The notes beneath the pieces are model-generated. The model had not been told where the DNA came from and did not search any database. It saw only the letters and a program-made list of their open reading frames with translations. From an uncultured Rubrobacteraceae bacterium (GTDB lineage: Bacteria; Actinomycetota; Rubrobacteria; Rubrobacterales; Rubrobacteraceae): 17,173 bases of DNA. Where the stretch lies: assembly GCA_902806105.1 (NCBI GenBank), contig CADCVI010000019.1, forward strand, positions 1 through 17,173, read 5' to 3'. Position 1 is the first letter of the stretch; each line of letters opens with the position of its first letter. The translations under genes were made by a program, and so were the position numbers. This document shows positions 1 through 7,900 of the stretch, piece by piece.

Positions 1-285
1 ATTCTGTCCCACGCCGACCGTACCCGCGTTATCGCGGACGACCACCGCAGGATGCTGGCCTCCAAAAACGGGATGGTCCCGGCCACCGTGCTGATCGACG
101 GCTTCGTCGGCGGGACGTGGAAGACGGAGCGGTCGCGCGGGAGGATCGCGCTCGTGATCGAGCCGTTCGAGAACCTGTCCCCGAAGGAGCGCGACGCCCT
201 GGCCGAGGAAGGGGAGCGGCTCCTACGATTCGTCGGTGACGGGGCCGATGAAACACGCGAGATCCGGTTCGCCGATACGAGCTAG
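1..285 (+). CDS. Winged-helix DNA-binding domain protein (HTH_42/AlkZ-like), C-terminal fragment
   Basis: The window opens inside this gene; 94 codons remain before the TAG stop. The readable part begins ILSHADRTRVIADDH and continues through MVPATVLIDGFVGGTWK, an acidic 'EPFENLSPKERDALAEEGERL' stretch and a short tail. This matches the C-terminal end of the winged-helix DNA-binding domain family (Pfam HTH_42, formerly DUF1006; the family includes the DNA glycosylases AlkZ/YcaQ). The H-A-D-R and V-L-(I/V)-D-G-x-x-x-G-T-W signatures are typical of that end. The true start and the QxQ-type catalytic region of glycosylase members lie outside the window, so glycosylase activity cannot be judged. 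No hairpin with a T-run follows the stop. Family assignment is fairly secure; function is not. Confidence 0.75.
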   Translation: MLSHADRTRVIADDHRRMLASKNGMVPATVLIDGFVGGTWKTERSRGRIALVIEPFENLSPKERDALAEEGERLLRFVGDGADETREIRFADTS

Positions 286-378
286 AGCCCTTGCCGAGGC
301 GAGGAACCCGCCTTTCCGCGGAGCGTCGAACACCGGCCGCCCAGTCGCGGGAGAACGTAGGAAAGCTTACCCCCTCGA

Positions 379-390
379 AGGATCTATCCT
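379..390. repeat. Near-palindrome copy 1 (AGGAT-CT-ATCCT)
   Basis: A perfect 5-base inverted repeat, AGGAT and ATCCT, around a CT centre. The same 10-base core recurs at 575-584, about 195 bases downstream, and both copies lie in the leader region of the cupin gene. The form (4-5 base arms around a 2-base centre) is typical of dimeric repressor half-sites. Operator function is inferred from the duplication and position only. Confidence 0.35.
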
Positions 391-573
391 CGTACGCGTT
401 GCTCCGGGCTTGGCCTGCTCCGCGGTCCACGGGATGACGCCGGGAACGCCCTCGTCGCGCGGCGCGGCGCCGTCCGAAAAGGTTCGAAGGGTAAGGGGGA
501 CGAGAGCCGGCAGCAGCGGTACCCGGTCGGACGCAGGCCCCGGTCGGCCTTCGTCTTGCGGGAGCCTGCCTAC

Positions 574-585
574 GGGATCTATCCT
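574..585. promoter_or_regulatory. Near-palindrome copy 2, overlapping a candidate -10 element
   Basis: The core GGAT-CT-ATCC repeats the site at 380-389. This copy includes TATCCT (580-585), which could serve as a -10 hexamer with TTGCGG at 556-561 as a -35 (18-base spacing), 28 bases before the cupin start codon. A protein bound here would block that promoter, and two spaced copies would permit looping. The promoter elements are only partial consensus matches. Confidence 0.35.
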
Positions 586-613
586 TCGTCTACCAGGAGT
601 AGGAAGGAGAGTC

Positions 614-1153
614 ATGGAACAGCCACCCCCTGCTGGCGCGGCACACGCTGGATCCCGCCGCGAAGGTCCCCGCATCCTCGGTCCTGCGGACGGCAAGGCC
701 GTGGACTTCGGGTCTTTCGGTGTCCGGTTCATGGTGTGGGCCGAGGAGTCGGGCGGCGGTTTCTCGCTGGTCGAGCATCCCATCCCGCCGCGGACGCTCG
801 TCGCCCCGCTCCACCGCCACGCCAACGAGGACGAGTACAGCTACGTCATCGAGGGGCGCATGGGGGCCAAGCTCGGCGACGACGTCGTGTACGCGGAGAA
901 GGGGCATCTGGTCTTCAAGCCGCGCGACCAGTGGCACACGTTCTGGAACGCCGGCGACGAGGAGTGCCGGATCCTGGAGATCATCTCCCCCGGAGGGTTC
1001 GAGCACCTGTTCGACGAGATGTCCCGGTCCCCCGAGTCGATGACCGGAGAGCCCGCTTCAGACCTCGACGTTCGCTACGGCCTGGAGGTCGACTACGACA
1101 GCGTGGCGCGCCTCTGCGAGGAGCACGGGCTAGCCTTCCCCGCCGAGGGCTGA
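614..1153 (+). CDS. Cupin-2 domain protein
   Basis: A 179-residue single-domain cupin. Motif 1 is clear: H67-x-H69-x4-E74-x6-G81. Motif 2 is G97-x5-P103-x4-H108-x3-N112. The four metal ligands H67, H69, E74 and H108 are all present, so it should bind one divalent metal in a small beta barrel. The C-terminal 55 residues, after ISPGGFEHLF, form the short helical tail common in cupins of actinobacteria annotated as quercetin-dioxygenase-like or simply cupin. The substrate cannot be told. The ATG at 614 was chosen because AGGAAGGAGA (601-610) sits directly upstream; the frame stays open further upstream but codes for low-quality sequence. It stands alone, converging on the lut genes, with a hairpin between. 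Confidence 0.85.
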   Translation: MEQPPPAGAAHAGSRREGPRILGPADGKAVDFGSFGVRFMVWAEESGGGFSLVEHPIPPRTLVAPLHRHANEDEYSYVIEGRMGAKLGDDVVYAEKGHLVFKPRDQWHTFWNAGDEECRILEIISPGGFEHLFDEMSRSPESMTGEPASDLDVRYGLEVDYDSVARLCEEHGLAFPAEG

Positions 1154-1160
1154 GGCCGTA

Positions 1161-1180
1161 CCGCCCGGAGACCTGGGCGG
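1161..1180. terminator. Hairpin between convergent cupin and lutC genes
   Basis: CCGCCC and GGGCGG form a perfect 6-base GC stem, extended inward by a GG/CC pair with a one-base bulge and an AGA loop. It begins 7 bases after the cupin stop. No T-run follows, as is common in high-GC actinobacteria, so termination is likely but not certain. Just after it, CGGCCACCGG occurs twice in tandem order. Confidence 0.5.
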
Positions 1181-1228
1181 CCACCGGCGGGTCGGCCACC
1201 GGGCACCCCGAGCAGGGCCGCCTGGTGG

Positions 1229-1885
1229 TCAGCCGACGATCAGGACTTCGAGCGTGCGCGGCCCGTGGACGCCCTCGACCCGGTTCAGCTCGATATCCGA
1301 GGTCGCCGAAGGGCCGGAGATGAAGGTTATGGCCCGCCTCTCGCCCACTACCGTGTCGCGGAGACCGGCGAAGGCTTCGGGGACCAGCCCCACCACCTGA
1401 TCCTCCCTGACGACGCACAGGTGATAGTCCGGCAGCAGCGTGAGAGCCCTGCGGCCCTGCCCCTCGCCCGCGTCCAGGACTATCGTCCCGGTCTGGGCGA
1501 TGCCGAGGGCGCAGCCGGTCAGGACGCCGTCGCTCCGGTCCAGCTCGTCGTTCGTGAGCTGCTCCCCGCTGCCGTCGCGCAGGACCTCGACGCCCTCGGG
1601 TATCCAGGCATCGGGCAGGCCGGGGGGGACCACGAGCTTCCGTATGCCCTGTGCTTCCAGGGCGTCTCCTATCGCTCCGGAGAGTTCGGCCTCGCTCACG
1701 CGGCTCACCTTCGCCTTGTACTCGGCGGTACGCTCGGCGAAGCGTTCGACGATCTCCGCGCGTGGGGCCTCGTCGGTCTTGCGGTAGCCGCGCTCCACGG
1801 GGATGTCCCCGGGGCTCTCGGAGGCGGGGACGTCGCGGGTGGCGCGGCGGATCCGGCGCAGAACCTCCTCCCTCGCCGCGCTCAC
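1229..1885 (-). CDS. lutC: LutC, lactate utilization protein (LUD domain)
   Basis: A 218-residue LUD-domain protein, the third component of the LutABC L-lactate oxidation system that converts L-lactate to pyruvate in the cytoplasm. It carries the family signatures LTGCALGIAQTGTIVLDAG and LLPDYHLCVVREDQVVG, and a C-terminal SATSDIELNRVEGVHGPR segment typical of LutC/YkgG. The GTG start at 1885-1883 overlaps the lutB TGA as GTGA, so it should be translationally coupled to lutB. Codons upstream in this frame lie within lutB and are not used. The length matches the usual 200-240 residues. LutC has no iron-sulfur motif of its own; its catalytic role is unresolved in the literature I know. Confidence 0.92.
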   Translation of the reverse strand: MSAAREEVLRRIRRATRDVPASESPGDIPVERGYRKTDEAPRAEIVERFAERTAEYKAKVSRVSEAELSGAIGDALEAQGIRKLVVPPGLPDAWIPEGVEVLRDGSGEQLTNDELDRSDGVLTGCALGIAQTGTIVLDAGEGQGRRALTLLPDYHLCVVREDQVVGLVPEAFAGLRDTVVGERRAITFISGPSATSDIELNRVEGVHGPRTLEVLIVG

Positions 1886-3399
1886 GACGCGCCGTTCCCG
1901 GAGCCGTTGGACGGGGCGTTGGCGCGGTTCTTCCACCAGTCGCGGAAGGTCTGCTCGGGGACGGGCGCGAGGTCGCGGGCCTCCGTCCACCCGGCGAGCT
2001 TGCCGGGGAGGCGGTGGATCGTCCCGCTCCTCGCGAGCGGCCACTGGCCGATGTGGGCAGCCTTCTGGGCGCCCTCGTAGAGCTTCTGGTTCGAGAAGAT
2101 ACGCCCCATCGCCTGCATCGCGACGTTCTCGGGGTCGAGCTTGCCCTTCAAGCCGCCCTCGTCCTGCTTGTGGCGGATTACTTTGCCGCGCAGGTGTATG
2201 AGGACCTGTGGGATGTTGATCTTGACGGGACAAACCTCGTAGCAGGCCCCGCACAGCGACGAGGCGTAGGGGAGCGAGTCCGGGCCGCGCTCGCCGATAC
2301 CGACAAGCTGGGGGGTGAGGATCGCGCCTATCGGCCCCGGGTAGACGGAGTTGTAGGCGTGGCCGCCGGTCCGCTCGTAGACGGGGCAGACGTTCAGGCA
2401 GGCCGAGCAGCGGATGCAGTTTAGGGACTGGCGACCGATCTCGTCGGCCAGGACATCGGTCCGCCCGTTGTCCATCAGGACGAGGTGGAACTCCTCAGGT
2501 CCGTCGCCGGAGCCCTGGGAGGCCCCGGTCCAGAACGTGGTGTAAGGGTTCATGCGCTCGGCGGTCGAGGAGCGGGGGAGGAGCTGCATGAAGACCTCGT
2601 AGTCCTGCCACCGGGGTATTACCTTCTCTATCCCCATCAGCGTCACGAGGACCGGCGGGAGCGTCGTGCACATGCGCCCGTTCCCCTCCGACTCGACGAC
2701 GCAGACCGTGCCGGTCTCGGCGACGGCGAAGTTGGCCCCGCTGACGCCTACCTTCGCCGCGAGAAACTTCTTGCGGAGGTACAGCCGGGCGGCGTTCGCG
2801 AGGTCCGGCGGGTCGTCCGAGAGGTCCTCGACGCCGAGCTCGCGCATGAACAGCTCCCGGATCTCCGAGCGGTTCTTGTGGATGGCCGGGACGAGGATGT
2901 GCGACGAGGTCTCCCCGGCGAGCTGGATGATCAGCTCCGCGAGGTCCGTCTCGTAGGCCTCGATGCCTTCCCCTTCCAGGTACTCGTTGAGCTTGGTCTC
3001 GTCCGTCGCGATGGACTTGACCTTGACGACCTCGTTCGCGCCGTGGCTCTTCGCGATGCCCGCGACGATCCGGTTCGCCTCCTCGGCGTCGCGCGCCCAG
3101 TGGACCTGACCGCCGGCGCGCGTGACGGATTCTTCGAGCGTCACGAGGTAGTCGTCGAGGTGACGCAGGGTGCGCTCCTTGAGGGCGCGCCCCGCCTCGC
3201 GAAGCTCCTCCCAGTCGGGCATCTCGGCGACGGCCACGCCCCGCTTGCGCCGGATGGTCCTCGTCGCCTTGCCGAGGTTCTGGCGGAGCTGGGTGTTGGC
3301 GAGGGATTCCTTGGCGGACTCCTCGAAGGTCGGGGTCTTGCCCCTGGAGAACGCGTCGGGCGGGGCCTTCTTCTCGGGCCTGTTCCTGATGATGGTCAT
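1882..3399 (-). CDS. lutB: LutB, iron-sulfur lactate utilization protein
   Basis: A 505-residue LutB. The order is a basic N-terminus, a LUD domain (about residues 75-300, with SGANFAVAETGTVCVVESEGN near 220-240), a ferredoxin-like region with C328-x2-C331-x2-C334-x3-C338-P and C383-x2-C386-x3-C390-P binding [4Fe-4S] clusters, and a C-terminal LutB domain ending in FRDWWKNR. It passes electrons within the LutABC complex that oxidises L-lactate to pyruvate. The ATG at 3399 is preceded by GGAGGAG (3410-3416), which lies inside the end of lutA; only 4 bases separate the lutA stop from this start. The C-terminal tail (APSNGSGNGAS) is low-complexity. All cluster cysteines are present, so it should be functional. 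Confidence 0.95.
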   Translation of the reverse strand: MTIIRNRPEKKAPPDAFSRGKTPTFEESAKESLANTQLRQNLGKATRTIRRKRGVAVAEMPDWEELREAGRALKERTLRHLDDYLVTLEESVTRAGGQVHWARDAEEANRIVAGIAKSHGANEVVKVKSIATDETKLNEYLEGEGIEAYETDLAELIIQLAGETSSHILVPAIHKNRSEIRELFMRELGVEDLSDDPPDLANAARLYLRKKFLAAKVGVSGANFAVAETGTVCVVESEGNGRMCTTLPPVLVTLMGIEKVIPRWQDYEVFMQLLPRSSTAERMNPYTTFWTGASQGSGDGPEEFHLVLMDNGRTDVLADEIGRQSLNCIRCSACLNVCPVYERTGGHAYNSVYPGPIGAILTPQLVGIGERGPDSLPYASSLCGACYEVCPVKINIPQVLIHLRGKVIRHKQDEGGLKGKLDPENVAMQAMGRIFSNQKLYEGAQKAAHIGQWPLARSGTIHRLPGKLAGWTEARDLAPVPEQTFRDWWKNRANAPSNGSGNGAS

Positions 3400-3403
3400 G
3401 CGG

Positions 3404-4138
3404 CTACCTCTCCTCCGTGCTCGCTAGAATCTCGGCGAGGTGGACGGTCCTCGTACCGGCGCGCTGGCGCTTGAGGCCGCCGCCGATGTGCATCAGGCAC
3501 GAGTTGTCCCCGGCCGTGCAGATCTCGGCCTCCGTGTCGAGGATGTGGCGCAGCTTGTCCCCGAGCATCGCGACGGACGTGTCCGCGTTCTTGACGGCGA
3601 ACGTCCCCCCGAAGCCGCAGCACTCCTTCGCCTCGGGCAGCTCCACGAGGTCCATGCCCCGCACGCTGCGCAGAAGCTCCAGGGGCGCGTCCCCGACCTT
3701 GAGCATCCTCAAGGAGTGGCAGGTCGGGTGGTAGGTGACGCGGTGGGGGTAGTACGCCCCGACGTCCGTGACGCCAATCTTTTTGACGAGAAACTCCGAA
3801 AGCTCGAAGACCTTCTCCCCGAGCTCCTCGACCTCGTAGAGGAGCTTCTTGTCGTTCGCGAGGTTCGCGGCCATGGGGTACAGCTCGCGGACCATGCCGA
3901 CGCAGGAGCCGGAGGGAGCGACCACGGCGTCGTAGGCCTTGAAGACGTCGACGAAGCGGCGGACCAGCGGGATCGCCTCCCTCTGATACCCCGTGTTGAA
4001 GTGCATCTGTCCGCAGCACGTCTGCGCCTCGGGGAAGACTACCTCGTGGCCGAGGCGCTCCAGAAGCTCGACCGTCGCCCGGCCAGTGCTCGGGAACAGG
4101 GTGTCGTTGAAGCAGGTGATGAACAGGGCTACTCGCAT
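3404..4138 (-). CDS. lutA: LutA, (Fe-S)-binding CCG-domain protein
   Basis: A 244-residue protein with two cysteine-rich CCG domains. The first has C9, C41-C42 and C79; the second has C140, C173-C174, C207, and a further C214. These bind iron-sulfur clusters of the type found in LutA/YkgE, GlcF and heterodisulfide reductase subunits. It is the first gene of lutABC and takes part in L-lactate oxidation to pyruvate. The ATG at 4138 is the only start possible, because an in-frame TAG lies three codons upstream. Its own Shine-Dalgarno is weak (TAGGAC). A much better AGGAGG (4164-4169) lies 25 bases upstream and fits a tiny overlapping frame instead. A GntR-type inverted repeat lies at 4186-4203. 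Confidence 0.95.
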   Translation of the reverse strand: MRVALFITCFNDTLFPSTGRATVELLERLGHEVVFPEAQTCCGQMHFNTGYQREAIPLVRRFVDVFKAYDAVVAPSGSCVGMVRELYPMAANLANDKKLLYEVEELGEKVFELSEFLVKKIGVTDVGAYYPHRVTYHPTCHSLRMLKVGDAPLELLRSVRGMDLVELPEAKECCGFGGTFAVKNADTSVAMLGDKLRHILDTEAEICTAGDNSCLMHIGGGLKRQRAGTRTVHLAEILASTEER

Positions 4139-4158
4139 GTCGTCCTACCGCTCTGCAC
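4129..4158 (-). CDS. Possible 9-codon leader peptide overlapping the lutA start
   Basis: A GTG (4158-4156) sits 5 bases after a perfect AGGAGG (4164-4169, minus strand) and opens a frame of nine codons (V/M Q S G R T T C E) that stops at TAG, 10 bases inside lutA in another frame. Because lutA has only a weak site of its own, ribosomes finishing this peptide could restart at the lutA ATG. The signal is short and could be chance. There is no protein-level evidence. Confidence 0.25.
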   Translation of the reverse strand: MQSGRTTCE

Positions 4159-4185
4159 GATGGCCTCCTGGGGTCGCTCTTAACC

Positions 4186-4203
4186 GGGATGGTAGACCAT
4201 ACC
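4186..4203. promoter_or_regulatory. Inverted repeat upstream of lutA, candidate GntR/FadR-family operator
   Basis: The + strand reads GGGATGGTAGACCATACC. ATGGT and ACCAT form a perfect 5-base inverted repeat around a 2-base centre, with two further paired GG/CC positions after one mismatch. The core TGGT-N2-ACCA resembles the TNGTNNNACNA-like sites of FadR-subfamily GntR regulators (LldR, PdhR), several of which control lactate genes. It lies about 50 bases before lutA and overlaps a TATGGT that could act as a -10 element. No GntR gene is in the window. Confidence 0.45.
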
Positions 4204-4223
4204 GGGTGTTCAGGCCGCGCCCG

Positions 4224-4907
4224 TTACCGCTCCGTGTCGTCGTGGGCGCCGGTTACGTCGCGGGTGGAGATCCAACCCTCGCCGAGCGCCTTCCTCGTCG
4301 CCTCGCCGCGCGAGGAGACCCCCATCTTTGGGTAGATGTTGGCGAGATGGCGCTTGACGGTCGCCTCGGAGAGGTGGAGGACGCGCGAGATCTGGCGGTT
4401 CGAGAGGCCGCGGGCGACGAAGAGCAGGATCTCCAGCTCCCTCGCGGAGAGGTGGTTGCTCCCCTTCTCGACCTGTCTCATGGTTTCTCGCGGGACCACC
4501 ATGACGACGTTCTCGTCGTGCGGGCCCTCGGGATGCTCGGCGGCGGCATGGACCGCCGACAGGAGCTCGTTCATGGAGGCGCTCTTGACGAGGTAGGCGC
4601 TCGCCCCGAGCGCGAGCATCTCGCGCACGAGGCCCGGATCGTCGTGCATCGTGACGACCACGATCCGGGGCCGGGGCCGGAGCACGAGCAGCTTGTCCAT
4701 CGCCTCCGGGGCGCCCATGACCGGCATCTCGACGTCCAGGATCACGATGTCGGGCGCGAGCTCGCGGGCGAGCGCGACGGCCTCGGCCCCGTTCTCGGCC
4801 TCGCCCACGACCTGTATGCCCTCGTCGGTCTGGAGCATCTCGCCCAGACCCTGGCGGAACATCGTGTGGTCGTCGGCGAGCAGCACCCGGATCGGGGCCG
4901 TCGTCAC
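4224..4907 (-). CDS. NarL/FixJ-family response regulator (REC + LuxR-type HTH)
   Basis: A 227-residue transcription factor. The receiver domain (about 5-122) has the acidic pair D12-D13, the phospho-acceptor D58 (VILDVEMP), T86 and K108, all in the expected places. The LuxR-type helix-turn-helix spans about 150-213 (LSARELEILLFVARGLSNRQISRVLHLSEATVKRHL, given here only as a landmark: residues LSARELEIL at its start). YPKMGV replaces the more common YRKLGV. The GTG start overlaps the TGA of the kinase gene by 4 bases (GTGA), so the two proteins should be made together and form a cognate pair. The first transcription target is unknown; lutA begins 85 bases downstream in the same direction. Confidence 0.95.
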   Translation of the reverse strand: MTTAPIRVLLADDHTMFRQGLGEMLQTDEGIQVVGEAENGAEAVALARELAPDIVILDVEMPVMGAPEAMDKLLVLRPRPRIVVVTMHDDPGLVREMLALGASAYLVKSASMNELLSAVHAAAEHPEGPHDENVVMVVPRETMRQVEKGSNHLSARELEILLFVARGLSNRQISRVLHLSEATVKRHLANIYPKMGVSSRGEATRKALGEGWISTRDVTGAHDDTER

Positions 4908-7900
4908 GAGCTCCGTCCCCTCAGGGGGACGCTGACCTCGGTCTTCGTCCCGCCGGGGACGGGAAGGAGCCGGAAAACCCCACCCACGAGCGCGGCCCGC
5001 TCCTCCATCGACCTCAACCCCCCGCCTGAGTGCGCCTCGTCGTGCTCGAAGCCCCCCCCGTCGTCCTCTACCGTGCCGATCACCCTCTCGTTCGTTATCT
5101 CAAGCCGGACCGCGATGTTGGCGCAGCCGGAGTGGTTTACGGCGTTGCGGACGGCTTCCCGCAGGACCAGGAAGACCTGGTTGCCTATGTGCGGCGGGAC
5201 GGCGGAGTCGTTCCCGGCCACGGAAGACTCATAACACACGCCCGTCGGGATGGTGGTCTCCCCGAGCCCCGCGAGCGCCCTCGTTATGCCACCCTCGACC
5301 TCCGAGCGTCGGAGCATCATCGAGAGGTCCCTGGTGGCTTTGAGCGAGACCGTCGCCTCATCCTTGGCGAGCTTCATCTTCTTCGCCGCCGCCTCCGGGT
5401 TGCGGTCCTTGAGGACCTCGTAGAGCTCCAGGTTCTGGCGGACGACGGCGATGGAGTGGGCCACGCGGTCGTGCAGGTCGCGGCTGATAATCTGCCGCTC
5501 CTCCCGGGCCCCCGCGTAGAAGGCGAGGCGCCGCTCCGCCTCGTCCGCCTGGGCCTGGGCCTCACGCTCGCGCACGAGCGAGCGGTCCCGCTCCCTCTCG
5601 GCCTTCTTGTGCTCCGTGACGTCCTCGAACGCCTTGACCGCCGCCACTACGTTCCCCTCTCCGTCGAGCACGGGTGCCGCGTTCGTCCGGATGACGCGCC
5701 GCGTGCCATCCGAGCGCTCCACGTAGTACTCCATGCCGGAGACGGCCTCGCCGCGCAGCGCGCGGACCAGCGGCAATTCGTCCTTCGCAATCCCCTCTCC
5801 GTCGGGGTAGGAGAGCGCGCGCTGGCCGCACTCCTCGACAGATGAGATCTCCTCCTCGTAGATGTGCCTGGCCCCGTCGTTGGAGATGACGAATTGCCCG
5901 GAGGAGTCGGCGACGAAGATCCCCCCGGGCATCTGCTTCAGGATCGTCTGGAGCCGCGCCCGCTCCTCCTCGGTCTCGCGCCTCAGGACCTCGCGCTCCT
6001 CCTCCGCCCGGCGGTTGTCTTCGACATCGAGGATGACGCCTACCCACTCGCGCGGCTCGTCCCGGTCCTCATCCGGTATGGAGACGCCGCGCGAGATCAC
6101 GCGGCGGTACTCGCCGTCGCGCCGCCTGAGCCGGAACTCGCTCTCGACGGGTGCCTCGCCAGGGTACGCCCGCGTCCACCTGTCCGCCAGGGCCCGGTCG
6201 TCGGGGTGCACCGCGTCGAGCCAGCCGAAGCCCTGGTATCCGTCGAAGGATTGTCCGGTGTACTCTTCCCACGAGGGCATCTCCTCGACGTACCCTCTCG
6301 CCGGGGTCGCGGTCCAGACGATGGAAGAGGTGGCGGTGACGAGGCTGCGGTAGCGGTTCTCCCGAGCGCGCAGGGCTTCCTGGGCGCGAGCGTGTTCCAC
6401 GGCGGCCCAGGTCTTCTCCGCCGCCTCCTCGATGAGCGCGACCTCTTCGGCGGTCCACGCCCTGGGCTCCGACTGCTGGATGCTCAGGAGGGCGTTGGGT
6501 CTTCCGTCCTTCCGGAGCGGTATGAGGACGTGGGCCCTGACGGCGATGGCCGCGAAGGCCGCCCTCTCGGACCCGGTGAGCCGGGCGGTCTCGGTGTCGG
6601 CCACCACGAGGTTGCGGCCATCCCGTATGCAAGCCACGGTCTCCGGGCCGAGGTCGCGGAGGCGGTGGCGCCCGGCCAGGCACGGGGCGCCGTCCGTGAA
6701 CTCGGTGGTGACGGCGAAATGATCGTCGTCCGCCTCGATCTCGGCGAAGAGCGCGCGGCTGGCGCCAAGGTGGCCCCTGAGGATGCGAACTGCCTCGGCC
6801 TGGATCCCGGTCGCGTCCTCCAGCTGGCGGAGCGCCTCGGCGAGGGCGGCCCGGAAGGTTGCCCGCTCCCGGCTCCGGCGGGCGTCCACCTCCGCCCTCT
6901 TGCGCTCCTCGATGGTGTGGAAGAGCACCGAGACCCCGCCGGGGGATGGGTAGACCCGCCCGTAGACCCAGATGCCGATGATGGACGAGACTGCCTCGTA
7001 CTCGGCGCTTCTGCCGGTGCGGAAGACCTCCTCCACCGTCCGGTGGTACTCGGAACCTATGGCCTCGGGGAAAACCTCCCAGACGTTTCTCCCCAGAAGC
7101 TCCTCGCGCTTCTTGCCCCACAGCCCTTCGGCCTCGCGGTTCACGTAGGTAAACCGCCGCTCCTCGTCCATCGCGAAGAAGGCGTCGTTTATGCTCTCCA
7201 GGATGCCGGTGGCCTGCTCGCGTGCCTCGCGCTCCCGGACGAGGGCCAGGTCGCGCTCGTCCTCCGCCCGGCGGCGATCCAGAAACTGGGCGATCTGGCC
7301 GCCCACGAGCTCCGCCGTCTTCATCATGTCCTCGTCGGGGGAGAGCGCCTCCCGGCGGAAGAGTTCGAAGACGCCGATAAAGCTCCCATCCACGATCGGG
7401 AAGGCCAGGGCCCCGCGCGGGCCTTCCCCGGCTGACCACCCCTCGTCCTCCTCCTGAAACAGGTCCTCCACCCACACGGGCCGGCCCCTCTCCCAGACCC
7501 TCCCCGGCAGGCCCTCCCCGCGCCGGTAGACCGTGCCGTCGCCCACCGCGTCGAGGATGCCCCGGGGGGAGGTCGAGGAGTGCCAGGCGTTGGCGCGGCG
7601 CAGCACGTCGGAACCCCCCGCGTCCCCCTCCACTTTCCACAGGACGCCCGCGTGCCAGCCGAGGCGCTCGCCGAGGATCTCGTAGATCTTCGGCGCTGCC
7701 TCGTCGAGGTCGCGCGCCCCGGACAGCACCCGGCTGATGGCGTACTGGGCGGCCAGGCGTCGCCTCTGCTGGTGCCGTTCGCCGACCCCGACGCGTATCG
7801 AGGAGGCGAACCTCCTGCTCATGGCCGTGAGATCCGTGAAGTGCTTGCGCGCGTCCTGGGCCTCGGCGCGCGCGGCCCGCTCGCGCTCGCGCAGCATCGC

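Larger units (their letters stand above)
286..613. other. Intergenic gap ahead of the cupin gene
   Basis: No convincing gene was found here. Open frames on both strands continue through the gap but lack ribosome binding sites and resemble the usual high-GC background. The gap holds two copies of the near-palindrome GGATCTATCC (380-389 and 575-584), a possible -35/-10 pair near its right end (TTGCGG at 556-561, TATCCT at 580-585, 18-base spacer), and the ribosome binding site of the cupin gene. Confidence 0.6.

Noticed and set aside
1180..1203. Tandem CGGCCACCGG copies after the cupin hairpin
   Set aside because: Two 10-base copies 14 bases apart in a GC-rich convergent gap are plausible by chance and suggest no function beyond the terminator region.
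2485..3474. 329-codon + strand frame opposite lutB
   Set aside because: Antisense shadow of lutB; Leu/Arg/Val/Gly-heavy sequence with no recognisable domain.
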